Assembly (NCBI GenBank): GCA_965222825.1
Contig: OZ244964.1
Coordinates: forward strand, 124,001-188,000
DNA: 64,000 bases
Source of the DNA: G965207335 sp965222825
Lineage (GTDB): Bacteria; Pseudomonadota; Gammaproteobacteria; PS1; Pseudothioglobaceae
Reading direction: 5' to 3'
Below are positions 10,201 to 17,421 of the stretch, one piece after another; within the stretch, counting starts at the first letter, position 1; each line of letters starts with the position of its first letter. The translations under genes and the position numbers were made by a program. The notes beneath the pieces were generated by a model that was not told where the DNA came from, searched no databases, and saw nothing but the letters and a program-made list of their open reading frames with translations.

Positions 10201-10669
10201 ATTAGCTGGTATTATTGTGCGTAATTCTATTTTACTAATGGATTTTACTGCACAAGAATACGCAAAAGGAGTGCCATTTTTTAATGCAGTGATAAATTCT
10301 TGTAGCGTTAGAACAAGACCTATACTAATTACCGCATTTGCATTAATAGGTGGCTCATCAGTTATTTTATTTGACCCTATTTTTCAAGGAATGGCTATAT
10401 CTTTATTAGCTGGAGTTTTTATATCAACAATATTAACACTATTAGTTATTCCATTAGGAACGCTAAGTGCTGGAGAAGATAATTGTCGTAATGTTGCTAT
10501 TTATTTGGGCTTAATCCCAGATAGTGATAATATTGATGATGCGTATAATATTAGCAAACCTAAAAAAGAACCAGAACCATTAAGAACCCCCCAAGAGACT
10601 AGAGAATGGATTAAAAAATTTATAAGAAAAACTTATATAGAAAAACCTACACAAAAAAAAGATGATTAA
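7268..10669 (+). CDS. RND efflux transporter permease (AcrB/HAE-like)
   Basis: Inner-membrane proton-driven RND pump, 1133 residues, slightly longer than AcrB (1049) because of a charged C-terminal tail after the last helix. It has twelve predicted helices in two repeats with large periplasmic loops. TM4 carries the proton-relay pair in GILVDDAIVVVENI (near residue 425). At the TM10 position where AcrB has Lys940, this protein reads GIIVRNSILLMDF, with Arg, as in many uncharacterised marine RND pumps. N-terminal SPLSSILFIFMLAAGILG and QEDPQISVPLIDI place it in this AcrB-like group. Substrate unknown. The final codons overlap the start of the next gene by 8 bases. Confidence 0.92.
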   Translation: MSEENKNIHHSLGLAGRLTKSFIVSPLSSILFIFMLAAGILGLISTPRQEDPQISVPLIDIFVEYPGATSKEVSDIVVRPLERRMSNLLGVKHVYSVADKGKAIIVVEFDVGEKMSDAIIRVRDKILSNLEHIPPGIKQPIIKPKEIDDVPIVNIVLWSNTVDDGQLRSLGLEVLQQLEHVENTNNGFVVGGRKEVFHIDINPSKLFSYNVSLQEIANIIRSSNVKSQTGFIDIDDYQMEIYSGDFFKKSSDIENLVVKVIDGRSIYISDIANVYYAPEEVKQMVSFYSGPSYKENNQIISGGVPAVVVAIAKKYGSNGIKVANDIVAKIEELKTFLIPADVNVDITRNYGKSAKNKVDELIFKLFIATGAVALLIWLTLGWRPAIVVTLVIPVVLLMTIFSAWLMGFTIDRVSLFALIFSIGILVDDAIVVVENIYRRWLIDEKISIKTAIDAVREVGNPTILATFTVIAALMPMAAVRGMMGPYMEPIPILGSVAMLFSLFAAFAFTPYFVMKLVPPIEVLKRMENAEDKINKYLHKFYKFAVGKLFNNIRLGLAFLISLIIAFFVAIYMFYNTSVVVKMLPLDNKNLFSIILDMPDGTSLVNTASVANKIAETLKNIPEITSIQTYAGTSQPFNFNGLIRHYYLRKESANGEISIQLLDKDKRSRTSHEIALAARELIKDIAYDNNANIAVVEMPPGPPVLRPVVAEVYGKNDNMRKKLANDLTQLFKNSNSMADVDNYTRDKYPVWHFEVDTEKAIRFGVSVQTIKETLDMAMSSFNVTTVRLKNALEPTDVRLQVPLRKRSQLNYLKQLPIASKNNQLIPIVDLGEFVLKEQDDLIFHKDLSAVEYVVGEPVGRLSAPIYAMAAVDKLLNSYQTKDGKIIQGNYLAKGDNTDSVISFDWAGEWTVTYETFRDMGIAFAIALIVIYMLVVWQFGNFLTPAIIMAPIPLTLLGIIPAHWLLNAEFTATSMIGWIALAGIIVRNSILLMDFTAQEYAKGVPFFNAVINSCSVRTRPILITAFALIGGSSVILFDPIFQGMAISLLAGVFISTILTLLVIPLGTLSAGEDNCRNVAIYLGLIPDSDNIDDAYNISKPKKEPEPLRTPQETREWIKKFIRKTYIEKPTQKKDD

Positions 10670-11111
10670 AAAAGCTATTTTTATAGCAATATTTATTGTT
10701 AGTTTGACTGCATTCTCTAGTTTAGAATTTGATAAAATAAATACTAATAATACTCAATTTTTATATCTAAAAAAAGCAAATAAAATCAAAGATATTAACA
10801 AATTAAATAATAAAAAATCCACTAAATTAGCATATAAAAAATCACCGCAACAAAAACAAACTAAAAAATATTACCATAAGACAAATTATACCAATAATAA
10901 TTATAATAACTATTTTAATAATATAAATAATTACAATAGGAAAAATTTATATAAACTACAGTTATTAAATAAATTAAATAGTTTCAATAATTTTAATAAT
11001 ACCCAAAGAGCAAATATAAACCTAGCCTTACTATCATTATTTAGGCAAACAAAACCACAAATACATTATGTGCCAATTTTTATCCCAATGTATATTCCTT
11101 ATAGTCGCTAA
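10662..11111 (+). CDS. Asn/Lys-rich secreted protein of unknown function
   Basis: Unrecognised protein of 149 residues whose start overlaps the RND permease by 8 bases, so it is probably translated from the same message. The N-terminus MIKKAIFIAIFIVSLTAFSS looks like a signal peptide. The middle, from about residue 60 to 120, is low-complexity and dominated by Asn, Tyr and Lys (runs such as NNNYNNYFNNINNYN). A short hydrophobic, Pro/Tyr-rich tail (HYVPIFIPMYIPYSR) ends it. Composition is extreme even for an AT-rich genome, but the frame is uninterrupted, the signal is credible and the overlap argues that it is real. It could be a periplasmic accessory of the pump; that is inference. Confidence 0.55.
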   Translation: MIKKAIFIAIFIVSLTAFSSLEFDKINTNNTQFLYLKKANKIKDINKLNNKKSTKLAYKKSPQQKQTKKYYHKTNYTNNNYNNYFNNINNYNRKNLYKLQLLNKLNSFNNFNNTQRANINLALLSLFRQTKPQIHYVPIFIPMYIPYSR

Positions 11112-11143
11112 TAATGATTATAGGCTCTGATTAACATTAAAAC

Positions 11144-11165
11144 AAAACTCACAAATCGGAGTTTT
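11144..11165 (+). terminator. hairpin downstream of the RND operon
   Basis: Inverted repeat AAAACTC / GAGTTTT with an 8-base loop, 33 bases after the Asn-rich gene. There is no U-run after it, so it would be a weak or non-canonical terminator. The remaining 11112-11391 interval shows no other gene or recognisable signal. Confidence 0.3.
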
Positions 11166-11391
11166 ATAAGATACAAGGCTTGCTTGTTTTTGAATTGTTA
11201 AAAAACAAAATGTTCCACATAATTAAAGCATAACTTTTATTTGTTGTTGTGCAATGGTCTCAATATTATCAATAGTTAATTTTTTTATTGTACTCTATTT
11301 GGTGTTATTATAAAACTAAAAATACCAAAACATAAAATTACCCAAGCAAAAAGAAACTAAAAATAATATAATATCATAAAATTATTTTGCT

Positions 11392-12237
11392 ATGCAAATT
11401 GTAAAAAAACATATACAAAAGACTCTTAACAAACCAGTTAAAAGTATAAGCCCAATTAGCACAGGTGTTAATCTATCGTTTAGGGCGGTTTTATTAGATG
11501 ATAGCGAAGTGTTTGTTAAGTATCAGACTAAGGTAAATGATTGGTTTATTAAAGAGGCAAAAGAACTCAAATTACTAGGGAGATTTGTTGCTACGCCTGA
11601 TGTGTTATTTGCTGATGATAACATTCTAATTTTATCTTGGCTTAAACTTAGTAATACCATTGTTAATCAAAGCAAATTAGCACAGTCTTTAGCTAGATTG
11701 CATCAGCAGATTATGCCGTATTTTGGTTTTGAATTTGATAATAAAATTGGTAGCGTTAAACAATGCAACGCTGTGGGTAAAAATATTACTAATTGGGCTG
11801 ATTTTTATTGGCAATATAGGCTTTTATATCAAATAGAGCTTGCATATAAAAAAGCTCTTATTAGTAATAATAATTATCAAAAATTACTAACTATTAAAAA
11901 TAAATTACCTAAGTTAATAACTATTGATATTAAACCAGTGCTATTACACGGTGATTTATGGTCTGGTAATATTCTAAGTGCTAATAATGAACCATACTTT
12001 ATTGATAGTGCTTGTTATTATGGTCACAGTGAGGCTGACTTAGCACTTAGCTATATGTTTGGTAGTTTTGATAATGAGTTTTACCAGGCGTATAATAATA
12101 TTCATCCAAAGCAAGATGGCTTTGAACTAAGAAAGCCTTTGTATATGCTGTATCATTACCTAAATCATTTAAATATTTTTGGTAATAGTTATTTAGCAAA
12201 TGTTAATTATTACACAGAATTTATCTTGACTAGTTAA
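11392..12237 (+). CDS. fructosamine kinase family protein
   Basis: Cytosolic kinase of the fructosamine-3-kinase / ketosamine kinase family (aminoglycoside-phosphotransferase fold), 281 residues. Members phosphorylate protein-bound ketosamines or ribulosamines in deglycation. Seen are the N-lobe with ISTGVNLSFRAVL and VFVKYQ (ATP lysine), and the catalytic-loop motif LLHGDLWSGNIL near residue 184. Further on are the metal-binding FIDSACYYGHSEADLAL and the family-typical YHYLNHLNIFGNSYL near the C-terminus. The strict FN3K signature GDLWSGN with ACYYGH makes the family clear; the physiological substrate is not. The tRNA-Asn promoter overlaps its 3' end. Confidence 0.9.
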   Translation: MQIVKKHIQKTLNKPVKSISPISTGVNLSFRAVLLDDSEVFVKYQTKVNDWFIKEAKELKLLGRFVATPDVLFADDNILILSWLKLSNTIVNQSKLAQSLARLHQQIMPYFGFEFDNKIGSVKQCNAVGKNITNWADFYWQYRLLYQIELAYKKALISNNNYQKLLTIKNKLPKLITIDIKPVLLHGDLWSGNILSANNEPYFIDSACYYGHSEADLALSYMFGSFDNEFYQAYNNIHPKQDGFELRKPLYMLYHYLNHLNIFGNSYLANVNYYTEFILTS

Positions 12238-12253
12238 TTGATATGAGTATAAT
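12226..12253 (+). promoter_or_regulatory. sigma-70 promoter for tRNA-Asn
   Basis: TTGACT (12226-12231) and a perfect TATAAT (12248-12253) are separated by 16 bases. Initiation would fall near 12260, about 14 bases before the tRNA. The -35 lies in the last codons of the fructosamine kinase gene. Confidence 0.7.
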
Positions 12254-12273
12254 TTAGCAGTTTTTTAAATAAT

Positions 12274-12349
12274 TCCCCGATAGCTCAGTTGGTAGAGCGA
12301 CGGACTGTTAATCCGTTTGTCCCTGGTTCGAGCCCAGGTCGGGGAGCCA
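12274..12349 (+). tRNA. tRNA-Asn (GTT)
   Basis: 76 bases with encoded CCA. The acceptor arms TCCCCGA / TCGGGGA pair over seven base pairs. The D arm is GCTC...GAGC, the anticodon stem CGGAC-type with loop CTGTTAA giving anticodon GTT, and the T arm carries GGTTCGAGCC. All cloverleaf positions are present. Confidence 0.97.
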
Positions 12350-12437
12350 TATATATTTTTACTTTGGTATAATATAATATTTAGAATTATAATATTATCT
12401 TTGCAAACTTGAATAATAATTAAACCTCCAATATAAC

Positions 12438-12683
12438 ATGATTAAATATTTAGTAATTATTTGTATAATATTTGCAATAATGGGCGATGCCATTAGATTT
12501 AGCGATTCTGATGGTAATTTTGGTATTATAATTAATAAAAAACAAGCACTATACGGCATACAAGATGGAGCTATAAAGACATATAATATATCTGTTTATT
12601 ACCTGGAAAAAACAGGAATTACTGAGAAAATTAAAAACTCATTATTTGATACTAGCAGTGATGGTAAAGAGGATAAGGAATAA
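12438..12683 (+). CDS. small single-pass membrane protein, unknown
   Basis: Not recognised. 81 residues: a hydrophobic N-terminal segment (about residues 3-20) that could be a signal anchor, then a soluble part and a charged Asp/Lys/Glu end (SSDGKEDKE). It sits alone between tRNA-Asn and acpP, with no clear Shine-Dalgarno, so the start is uncertain. Codon use resembles the neighbours. It could be a small periplasmic-facing membrane protein or a chance frame; the plausible anchor and its location in a gene-sized gap favour a real gene. Confidence 0.5.
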   Translation: MIKYLVIICIIFAIMGDAIRFSDSDGNFGIIINKKQALYGIQDGAIKTYNISVYYLEKTGITEKIKNSLFDTSSDGKEDKE

Positions 12684-12725
12684 TTTTTTAATTATTTTTT
12701 TATTTTATTGTTGTAAGATGTTTTT

Positions 12726-12753
12726 TTAACTATAAAATATAGCCTGTTATAAA
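12726..12753 (+). promoter_or_regulatory. possible promoter of acpP
   Basis: TTAACT (12726-12731) and TATAAA (12748-12753) with a 16-base spacer, 25 bases before the acpP start; an AAGGAAG ribosome-binding site lies in between. In this AT-rich DNA such matches arise by chance, so it is only a candidate. Confidence 0.4.
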
Positions 12754-12778
12754 ATATTTTATTTACAAGGAAGATTAT

Positions 12779-13006
12779 ATGAGCATTGAAGAAAGAGTTA
12801 AAAGCGTAATAATTGAGCAATTAGATCTTAAGGGTGAGATAGATAATAACGCATCATTTATAGATGATTTAGGCGCTGATTCTTTAGATACCGTAGAATT
12901 AGTAATGTCGTTAGAGGAAGAATTTGATTGTGAAATCCCAGATGATCAAGCTGAAAAAATAACTACTATTCAAGAAGCCATTAATTATGTTAAGGATAAC
13001 ACTTAA
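12779..13006 (+). CDS. acpP: acyl carrier protein
   Basis: Small acidic cytosolic carrier of growing acyl chains in type II fatty-acid synthesis, 75 residues (E. coli 78). The phosphopantetheine attachment motif LGADSLDTVELVM places the modified Ser at residue 36. Helix II residues that dock partner enzymes (DTVELVMSLEEEF) are intact. It is preceded by a good Shine-Dalgarno (AAGGAAG) and followed by fabF, the usual acpP-fabF pair. fabG, fabD and fabH, often upstream, are not here. Confidence 0.98.
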   Translation: MSIEERVKSVIIEQLDLKGEIDNNASFIDDLGADSLDTVELVMSLEEEFDCEIPDDQAEKITTIQEAINYVKDNT

Positions 13007-13073
13007 CATAATTTTATAATTTAATACAATACACCTACTTTTTGCAAAGCCAATTTAGTTTGGTTATTCTTAT

Positions 13074-14309
13074 ATGAAAAGAAGAGTTGTTATTACTGGA
13101 CTTGGTATTATTTCACCTGTTGGTAATGATATATCAAGTGCATGGGATAATATAATATCTGCTAGATCAGGAATAGAAACTATCACTAATATTGATACTA
13201 CTGGGCATTCTGTTACTTTTGGTGGCTCTATTAAAGATTTTGATATTGAGCAGTATATATCAAAAAAAGACGCCAAAAAAATGGATGTTTTTATCCATTA
13301 CGGTATGGCAGCTGGCATACAAGCTATAGATTCTTCTGGGCTTGTGATAACAGAGCAAAATTCTCAGCGAATAGGTGTTGCTATTGGTGCTGGTATTGGA
13401 GGCATAAGCACCATAGAAAATACTGCTCTTATGACAAAAGAAAAGGGCGTTAGAAGAATATCGCCATTTTTTGTGCCAGCTAGTATTATTAATATGATCT
13501 CGGGTAATTTATCTATTAAATACAATTTAAAAGGACCTAATTTTGCAATTACCACTGCTTGCACAACAGGAACTCATAACATTGGTAATGCTAGTAGAAT
13601 TATTGAATACGGCGATGCTGATGTTATGATAGCAGGTGGCGCTGAAATGGCAATATCTCAATGTGGCTTAGGTGGATTTGCAGCGGCTAAGGCATTATCT
13701 ACTCGTAATGATGATCCAGCAACTGCATCAAGACCGTGGGATAAAGATAGAGATGGTTTTGTCTTGGCAAACGGTGCTGGAGTCTTGGTATTAGAAGAAT
13801 ATCAACATGCAAAATCTAGAGGTGCCAATATTTATGCAGAACTTAGTGGTTATGGCATGAGTGGCGATGCTTATCATATGACTAAGCCATCAGAGCACGG
13901 CAGTGGTGCTAGTATATGTGTTAATAATGCTCTTAAAAATGCTAAATTAAATACCCAAAATATTGATTATATAAATGCTCATGGCACTTCAACTCCAGCA
14001 GGGGATTTGGCAGAAACTCAGGCAATTAAAAACACTTTTGGCGAGCATGCCTACAAACTTGCTATGAGCTCTACTAAATCTATGACAGGGCATTTATTAG
14101 GTGCAGCTGGAGGCATTGAAGCAATATTTAGTGTTCTAGCTATTAAAAATCAAATAGCACCCCCTACTATTAATATTTTTAATCAAGACCCAGAATGTGA
14201 CCTAGATTACATAGCAAATACTGCCAGAGATATGACTATAAATCATGTAATGTCAAATTCTTTTGGCTTTGGTGGTACTAATGGTAGTATTATTTTGTCT
14301 AAAATTTAA
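13074..14309 (+). CDS. fabF: 3-oxoacyl-[ACP] synthase II
   Basis: Condensing enzyme of fatty-acid elongation, which extends acyl-ACP with malonyl-ACP and controls unsaturated chain length in response to temperature. 411 residues, standard length, beginning KRRVVITGLGIISPVG. The Cys-His-His triad is visible: Cys in ITTACTTGTHN near residue 163, His in NAHGTSTPAGD near 302 and His in TGHLLGAAGG near 338. It ends SNSFGFGGTNGSIILSK, the FabF glycine-rich tail. It is separated from acpP by 67 bases and converges on dksA with a short gap that holds no clear terminator. Confidence 0.98.
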   Translation: MKRRVVITGLGIISPVGNDISSAWDNIISARSGIETITNIDTTGHSVTFGGSIKDFDIEQYISKKDAKKMDVFIHYGMAAGIQAIDSSGLVITEQNSQRIGVAIGAGIGGISTIENTALMTKEKGVRRISPFFVPASIINMISGNLSIKYNLKGPNFAITTACTTGTHNIGNASRIIEYGDADVMIAGGAEMAISQCGLGGFAAAKALSTRNDDPATASRPWDKDRDGFVLANGAGVLVLEEYQHAKSRGANIYAELSGYGMSGDAYHMTKPSEHGSGASICVNNALKNAKLNTQNIDYINAHGTSTPAGDLAETQAIKNTFGEHAYKLAMSSTKSMTGHLLGAAGGIEAIFSVLAIKNQIAPPTINIFNQDPECDLDYIANTARDMTINHVMSNSFGFGGTNGSIILSKI

Positions 14310-14342
14310 CATTGCTAAATTTTGTCTAATACAGAGGCTTCT

Positions 14343-14753
14343 TTACAACTCTTTTTTCTCAGATATAGTTTTACAATCAATACATTTATCAGCAGTTGGT
14401 CTAGCTTCTAAACGAGATATACTTATATCAGCACCACAAGTTGTGCAATAACCATAATCACCCATTTCAATATTGTGTAGTGTTTTATCAATTTTGTCAA
14501 TTAATTTACTTTCTCTATCTCTAGTGCGTAATTCTACAGAAAACTCTTCTTCTAGGGTTGCCCTGTCATTAATATCAGCTACTTGAGATGTGTTGTCGTG
14601 CATATGATGCATAGTATTTTCTATATCATAAACTAATTGTTCACGCCACGATACAAGAATATTTTTAATATGAGTTACAAACCTATCACTCATAAATTTT
14701 TCGCCTTTTTTTAGTTTGTATGGCTTTATATTATTTATTAAATTATCTTCCAT
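14343..14753 (-). CDS. dksA: RNA polymerase-binding transcription factor DksA
   Basis: Secondary-channel RNA polymerase factor that works with ppGpp to repress rRNA promoters and activate amino-acid promoters. 136 residues. A coiled coil holds the tip motif DINDRA, in which the two Asp and Ala correspond to the catalytic tip of E. coli DksA. A four-cysteine zinc finger follows (Cys103, 106, 124, 127; CTTC and CIDC) with ISRLEARPTADKC between. All four cysteines are kept, so this is the zinc-bound, redox-robust type. It is divergent from the alpha/beta hydrolase gene. Confidence 0.97.
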   Translation of the reverse strand: MEDNLINNIKPYKLKKGEKFMSDRFVTHIKNILVSWREQLVYDIENTMHHMHDNTSQVADINDRATLEEEFSVELRTRDRESKLIDKIDKTLHNIEMGDYGYCTTCGADISISRLEARPTADKCIDCKTISEKKEL

Positions 14754-14852
14754 AATAAATGTGAAAATATATAAAAAAAGAAGTTTATACCTGATATTAT
14801 TATAAATAGCAAATTATTTTTAAAAATTTATATAATTATTTTTTAGAGTGCT

Positions 14853-15737
14853 ATGTATTTTTTATTAATTTTATTATTATTTAGTAATGTTTCTTACGCA
14901 GAAGTTATTACTAAAAAGACGCCTTATTTAGGCTCTGTTTTATTCAAACCTAATGACAACAAGTCATACCCGGGTATTATGCTATTACACGGTAGCGAAG
15001 GCGGTAGTATTCCTTATGTGCATTTAAATGCCCAAGCACTAGCAAATGATGGTTTTAGTGTTTTGGTATTTTGTTGGTATAACTGTGCTAAAAATCCTAT
15101 AACACAAGCTATAGAGCCATTAGAAAATATCAAACTAGAAAAAACTTTTGCGGCATTTAATTGGTTAAAATCCTCCCCTTATGTAGCTGATAAAAAAACT
15201 GGAATTTATGGTTTTTCTAGAGGTGCTGAACAGGCATTGTTATTAGCACAATTTGCGGCAACTGAGAGCATTGATATTGCAGCAATTGCTGTTCACGCAC
15301 CAAGCGATAAGATTGTAGCAGGTTTTGCTTGGACTTGGTATGATAGTCGTTGTTGGGTTTGTAAAATAGATAATGCTAAAAAATGCGGTAATAGAAGCAA
15401 TTATGCGATATTTAAGTGGAATATTGCTTGTGGTAAACAACCACCTGCTAATAATATTATTGCCAAAACTAAGGCATGGTCGTATAAAAAAGATAATTTA
15501 GCCATTGGTAAAGATATTAAAGTAGAACTTTATAAAAAACCTTTATTTATATCGCACGGAGTAGAAGATAAATTATGGAGTTATAAAAGAAGTAAGGCTA
15601 TTTTAAATAGGAAAAAGCAATATAATCAAAAAGTTCAAGCACATTTTTTTGATAATGCAGGACATGTATTTAAGTATAAAGATGCACAAAAAAGAGATAA
15701 ATTAGTTAGCACATTTTTTAAAGATAATCTAAAATAA
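14853..15737 (+). CDS. secreted alpha/beta hydrolase (dienelactone hydrolase / BAAT-like)
   Basis: 294 residues with a signal peptide (FLLILLLFSNVSYA) and an alpha/beta-hydrolase core. The oxyanion region is MLLHGSEGG near residue 44, the nucleophile elbow GFSRGAE is near residue 110, the acid HGVEDKLW near 240 and the His NAGHVFKY near 272. The sequence resembles dienelactone hydrolase and BAAT C-terminal domains; the substrate is unknown. Six cysteines (CWYNC, CWVC, CGN, ACG) suggest disulfides in the periplasm or outside the cell. A protein of this type could be a type II secretion substrate, which is inference from the gsp cluster elsewhere in the window. Confidence 0.75.
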   Translation: MYFLLILLLFSNVSYAEVITKKTPYLGSVLFKPNDNKSYPGIMLLHGSEGGSIPYVHLNAQALANDGFSVLVFCWYNCAKNPITQAIEPLENIKLEKTFAAFNWLKSSPYVADKKTGIYGFSRGAEQALLLAQFAATESIDIAAIAVHAPSDKIVAGFAWTWYDSRCWVCKIDNAKKCGNRSNYAIFKWNIACGKQPPANNIIAKTKAWSYKKDNLAIGKDIKVELYKKPLFISHGVEDKLWSYKRSKAILNRKKQYNQKVQAHFFDNAGHVFKYKDAQKRDKLVSTFFKDNLK

Positions 15738-15749
15738 CAACAAATTCCT

Positions 15750-15764
15750 ACAAATACGATTTGT
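15750..15764. terminator. short hairpin between convergent genes
   Basis: ACAAAT / ATTTGT with the triloop ACG, between the stops of the hydrolase and the porin. A related, weaker palindrome (ACAAAT-CTG-ATTTAT) lies between pncC and the MazG-like gene near 3455. Neither has a proper U tract. Confidence 0.35.
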
Positions 15765-15776
15765 GAGAAAACTAAT

Positions 15777-16724
15777 TTAAAAATTAAATTTAACACCTAT
15801 ACCGTTAGTATTACCTTCGTTATTTGTATTATCAAGTCTTAATATCTGGGCATAAACAGTAACACCAGTAAATATTTTTTTATCAGCACCTAAAAATAAT
15901 TGTTTTTTGTTATTTTCATTTGTTTGCCCAATAGTTTGGTAAGCAAAAGCCAAATTAGCAAAACTTGCTTTATATTCAATACCGAATCCAGTATATCTCT
16001 TGTTACTATTTATATCAACATCCTCTTTTGCATACATTATTAGTATTTTGGCATTATTTATTTTATACCAAGTGCCTATACCGTTTGTTTGTAGTGTATC
16101 AATATTATTATTAGTATGCTCATTGTAGCCTATGTTTATGCCGTATTGTTTTTGGTTATATTTAGCAACTATTGATTTCTTAATTTTACCTTCTTCATTG
16201 TATTTTTTTGCAATACCTAGTAATAGATTAAAGGCAGATATTTTTGGACTTAGATATTGCACTTGGTTATCACTACTAGAGCTAGTTCTTGGCTCATCAA
16301 TAATTAAAAAATCTGCAGTTCCTAATGCTAATGTTTCTGCTATTTCTGCTTCAAATGGATCATCAGTATTTTTAGTTATAGTTAATTTACCGTATTTTTT
16401 ACTTTTTAGTCCAATAAAAATATCATCAAAATAGGCATCATTTTTGTCATCTATGGGCTTAGCTGCTATTTCTATTTCAAAAAATGTGCTAACATCACTT
16501 GATACTTTTCTAGTTAGTTTAAATTCAACCTCTGTTGCTTCGCCACCACCACTTAAATCAGTAAGAGTAGTGCCAGAGGCGTCTTTGCTTGATGAAAAAA
16601 AAGCGAATACTTTGCCATTTATTTGTGCCTTTGTTTTATCATCTATATTAAACTTATATGCGTTTGCACTAGATAAAATAAACCCTATAAGAAATATAGA
16701 TATTACAATTTTTATTTTTTGCAT
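15777..16724 (-). CDS. outer-membrane porin
   Basis: 315-residue Gram-negative porin. A signal peptide (ISIFLIGFILSSANA) is followed by alternating amphipathic strands starting with AQINGKVFAFF and the loop-rich middle typical of trimeric porins. The protein ends in the C-terminal strand GIGVKFNF with terminal Phe, the BAM recognition signal. Segments such as SSDVSTFFEIEIA, IFIGLKSKKYGKLTI (compare F-V-G-L-x-G-x-x-G in porins) and a final VYAQILRLDNT fit the general porin family. Specificity cannot be read. Single gene on the minus strand, divergent from tmk. Confidence 0.82.
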   Translation of the reverse strand: MQKIKIVISIFLIGFILSSANAYKFNIDDKTKAQINGKVFAFFSSSKDASGTTLTDLSGGGEATEVEFKLTRKVSSDVSTFFEIEIAAKPIDDKNDAYFDDIFIGLKSKKYGKLTITKNTDDPFEAEIAETLALGTADFLIIDEPRTSSSSDNQVQYLSPKISAFNLLLGIAKKYNEEGKIKKSIVAKYNQKQYGINIGYNEHTNNNIDTLQTNGIGTWYKINNAKILIMYAKEDVDINSNKRYTGFGIEYKASFANLAFAYQTIGQTNENNKKQLFLGADKKIFTGVTVYAQILRLDNTNNEGNTNGIGVKFNF

Positions 16725-16797
16725 TTTTTATTGCCTACTCCATAAGATTTATAAATTTTTTTTAATTTTACCAATACTTTTAATTTAAAATACACTT

Positions 16798-17421
16798 ATG
16801 AGTGGAAAATTTATCACAATAGACGGCATAGAGGGAGTAGGTAAAAGCACTCAAATAACTTTTATTTATGATTATTTAAAGAGTAAAAATATCAAAGTTT
16901 GTAAAACTCGTGAACCTGGAGGTAGTTTTGTTGGTGATAAAATTAGAAATTTATTACTAACAAAAAAATTAGCTATCTCAGCTGATACTGAGTTAATGCT
17001 AATGTTTGCATCTAGGTGTGAGCATATAATAAAAACTATTAAACCAGCATTAGCAAGAGGTGAGTGGGTATTAAGTGATAGATTTAGTGATGCATCTTTT
17101 GCTTATCAAGGCTACGGTAGAGGCATAGATATAGTTAGAATTAAGCAATTATCTAATTGGGTGGCACAAGGTTTTGAACCAGACTTATCTTTTTTTTTAG
17201 ACTTACCCGTTGATATTGCTATGTCTAGGATTAATAATCGCGGTAATAAAGATAGATTTGAGTCTGAGGGTGTTGATTTTTTTGCACGAATTAGAAAAGG
17301 ATTTTTAGAAATAGCCAAAGCAAATCCTAATAGAGTAGTGCTTATAAATGCTAATGATAGTATAGATATTGTTAGTGCTAATATAAAAACTGTGTTGGAC
17401 AATTTTTTAGATTATGACTAA
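16798..17421 (+). CDS. tmk: thymidylate kinase
   Basis: Phosphorylates dTMP to dTDP. 207 residues with P-loop GIEGVGKST at residues 10-18, the dTMP-binding TREPGG near residue 38, the DR-type motif LSDRFSDASFAYQGYGRGI and a LID-region arginine pattern (RGNKDRFE). It starts with MSGKFITIDGIEG, as in most proteobacterial Tmk. Its stop overlaps the start of holB by 8 bases, giving the widespread tmk-holB pair of DNA precursor and replication genes. Confidence 0.97.
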   Translation: MSGKFITIDGIEGVGKSTQITFIYDYLKSKNIKVCKTREPGGSFVGDKIRNLLLTKKLAISADTELMLMFASRCEHIIKTIKPALARGEWVLSDRFSDASFAYQGYGRGIDIVRIKQLSNWVAQGFEPDLSFFLDLPVDIAMSRINNRGNKDRFESEGVDFFARIRKGFLEIAKANPNRVVLINANDSIDIVSANIKTVLDNFLDYD

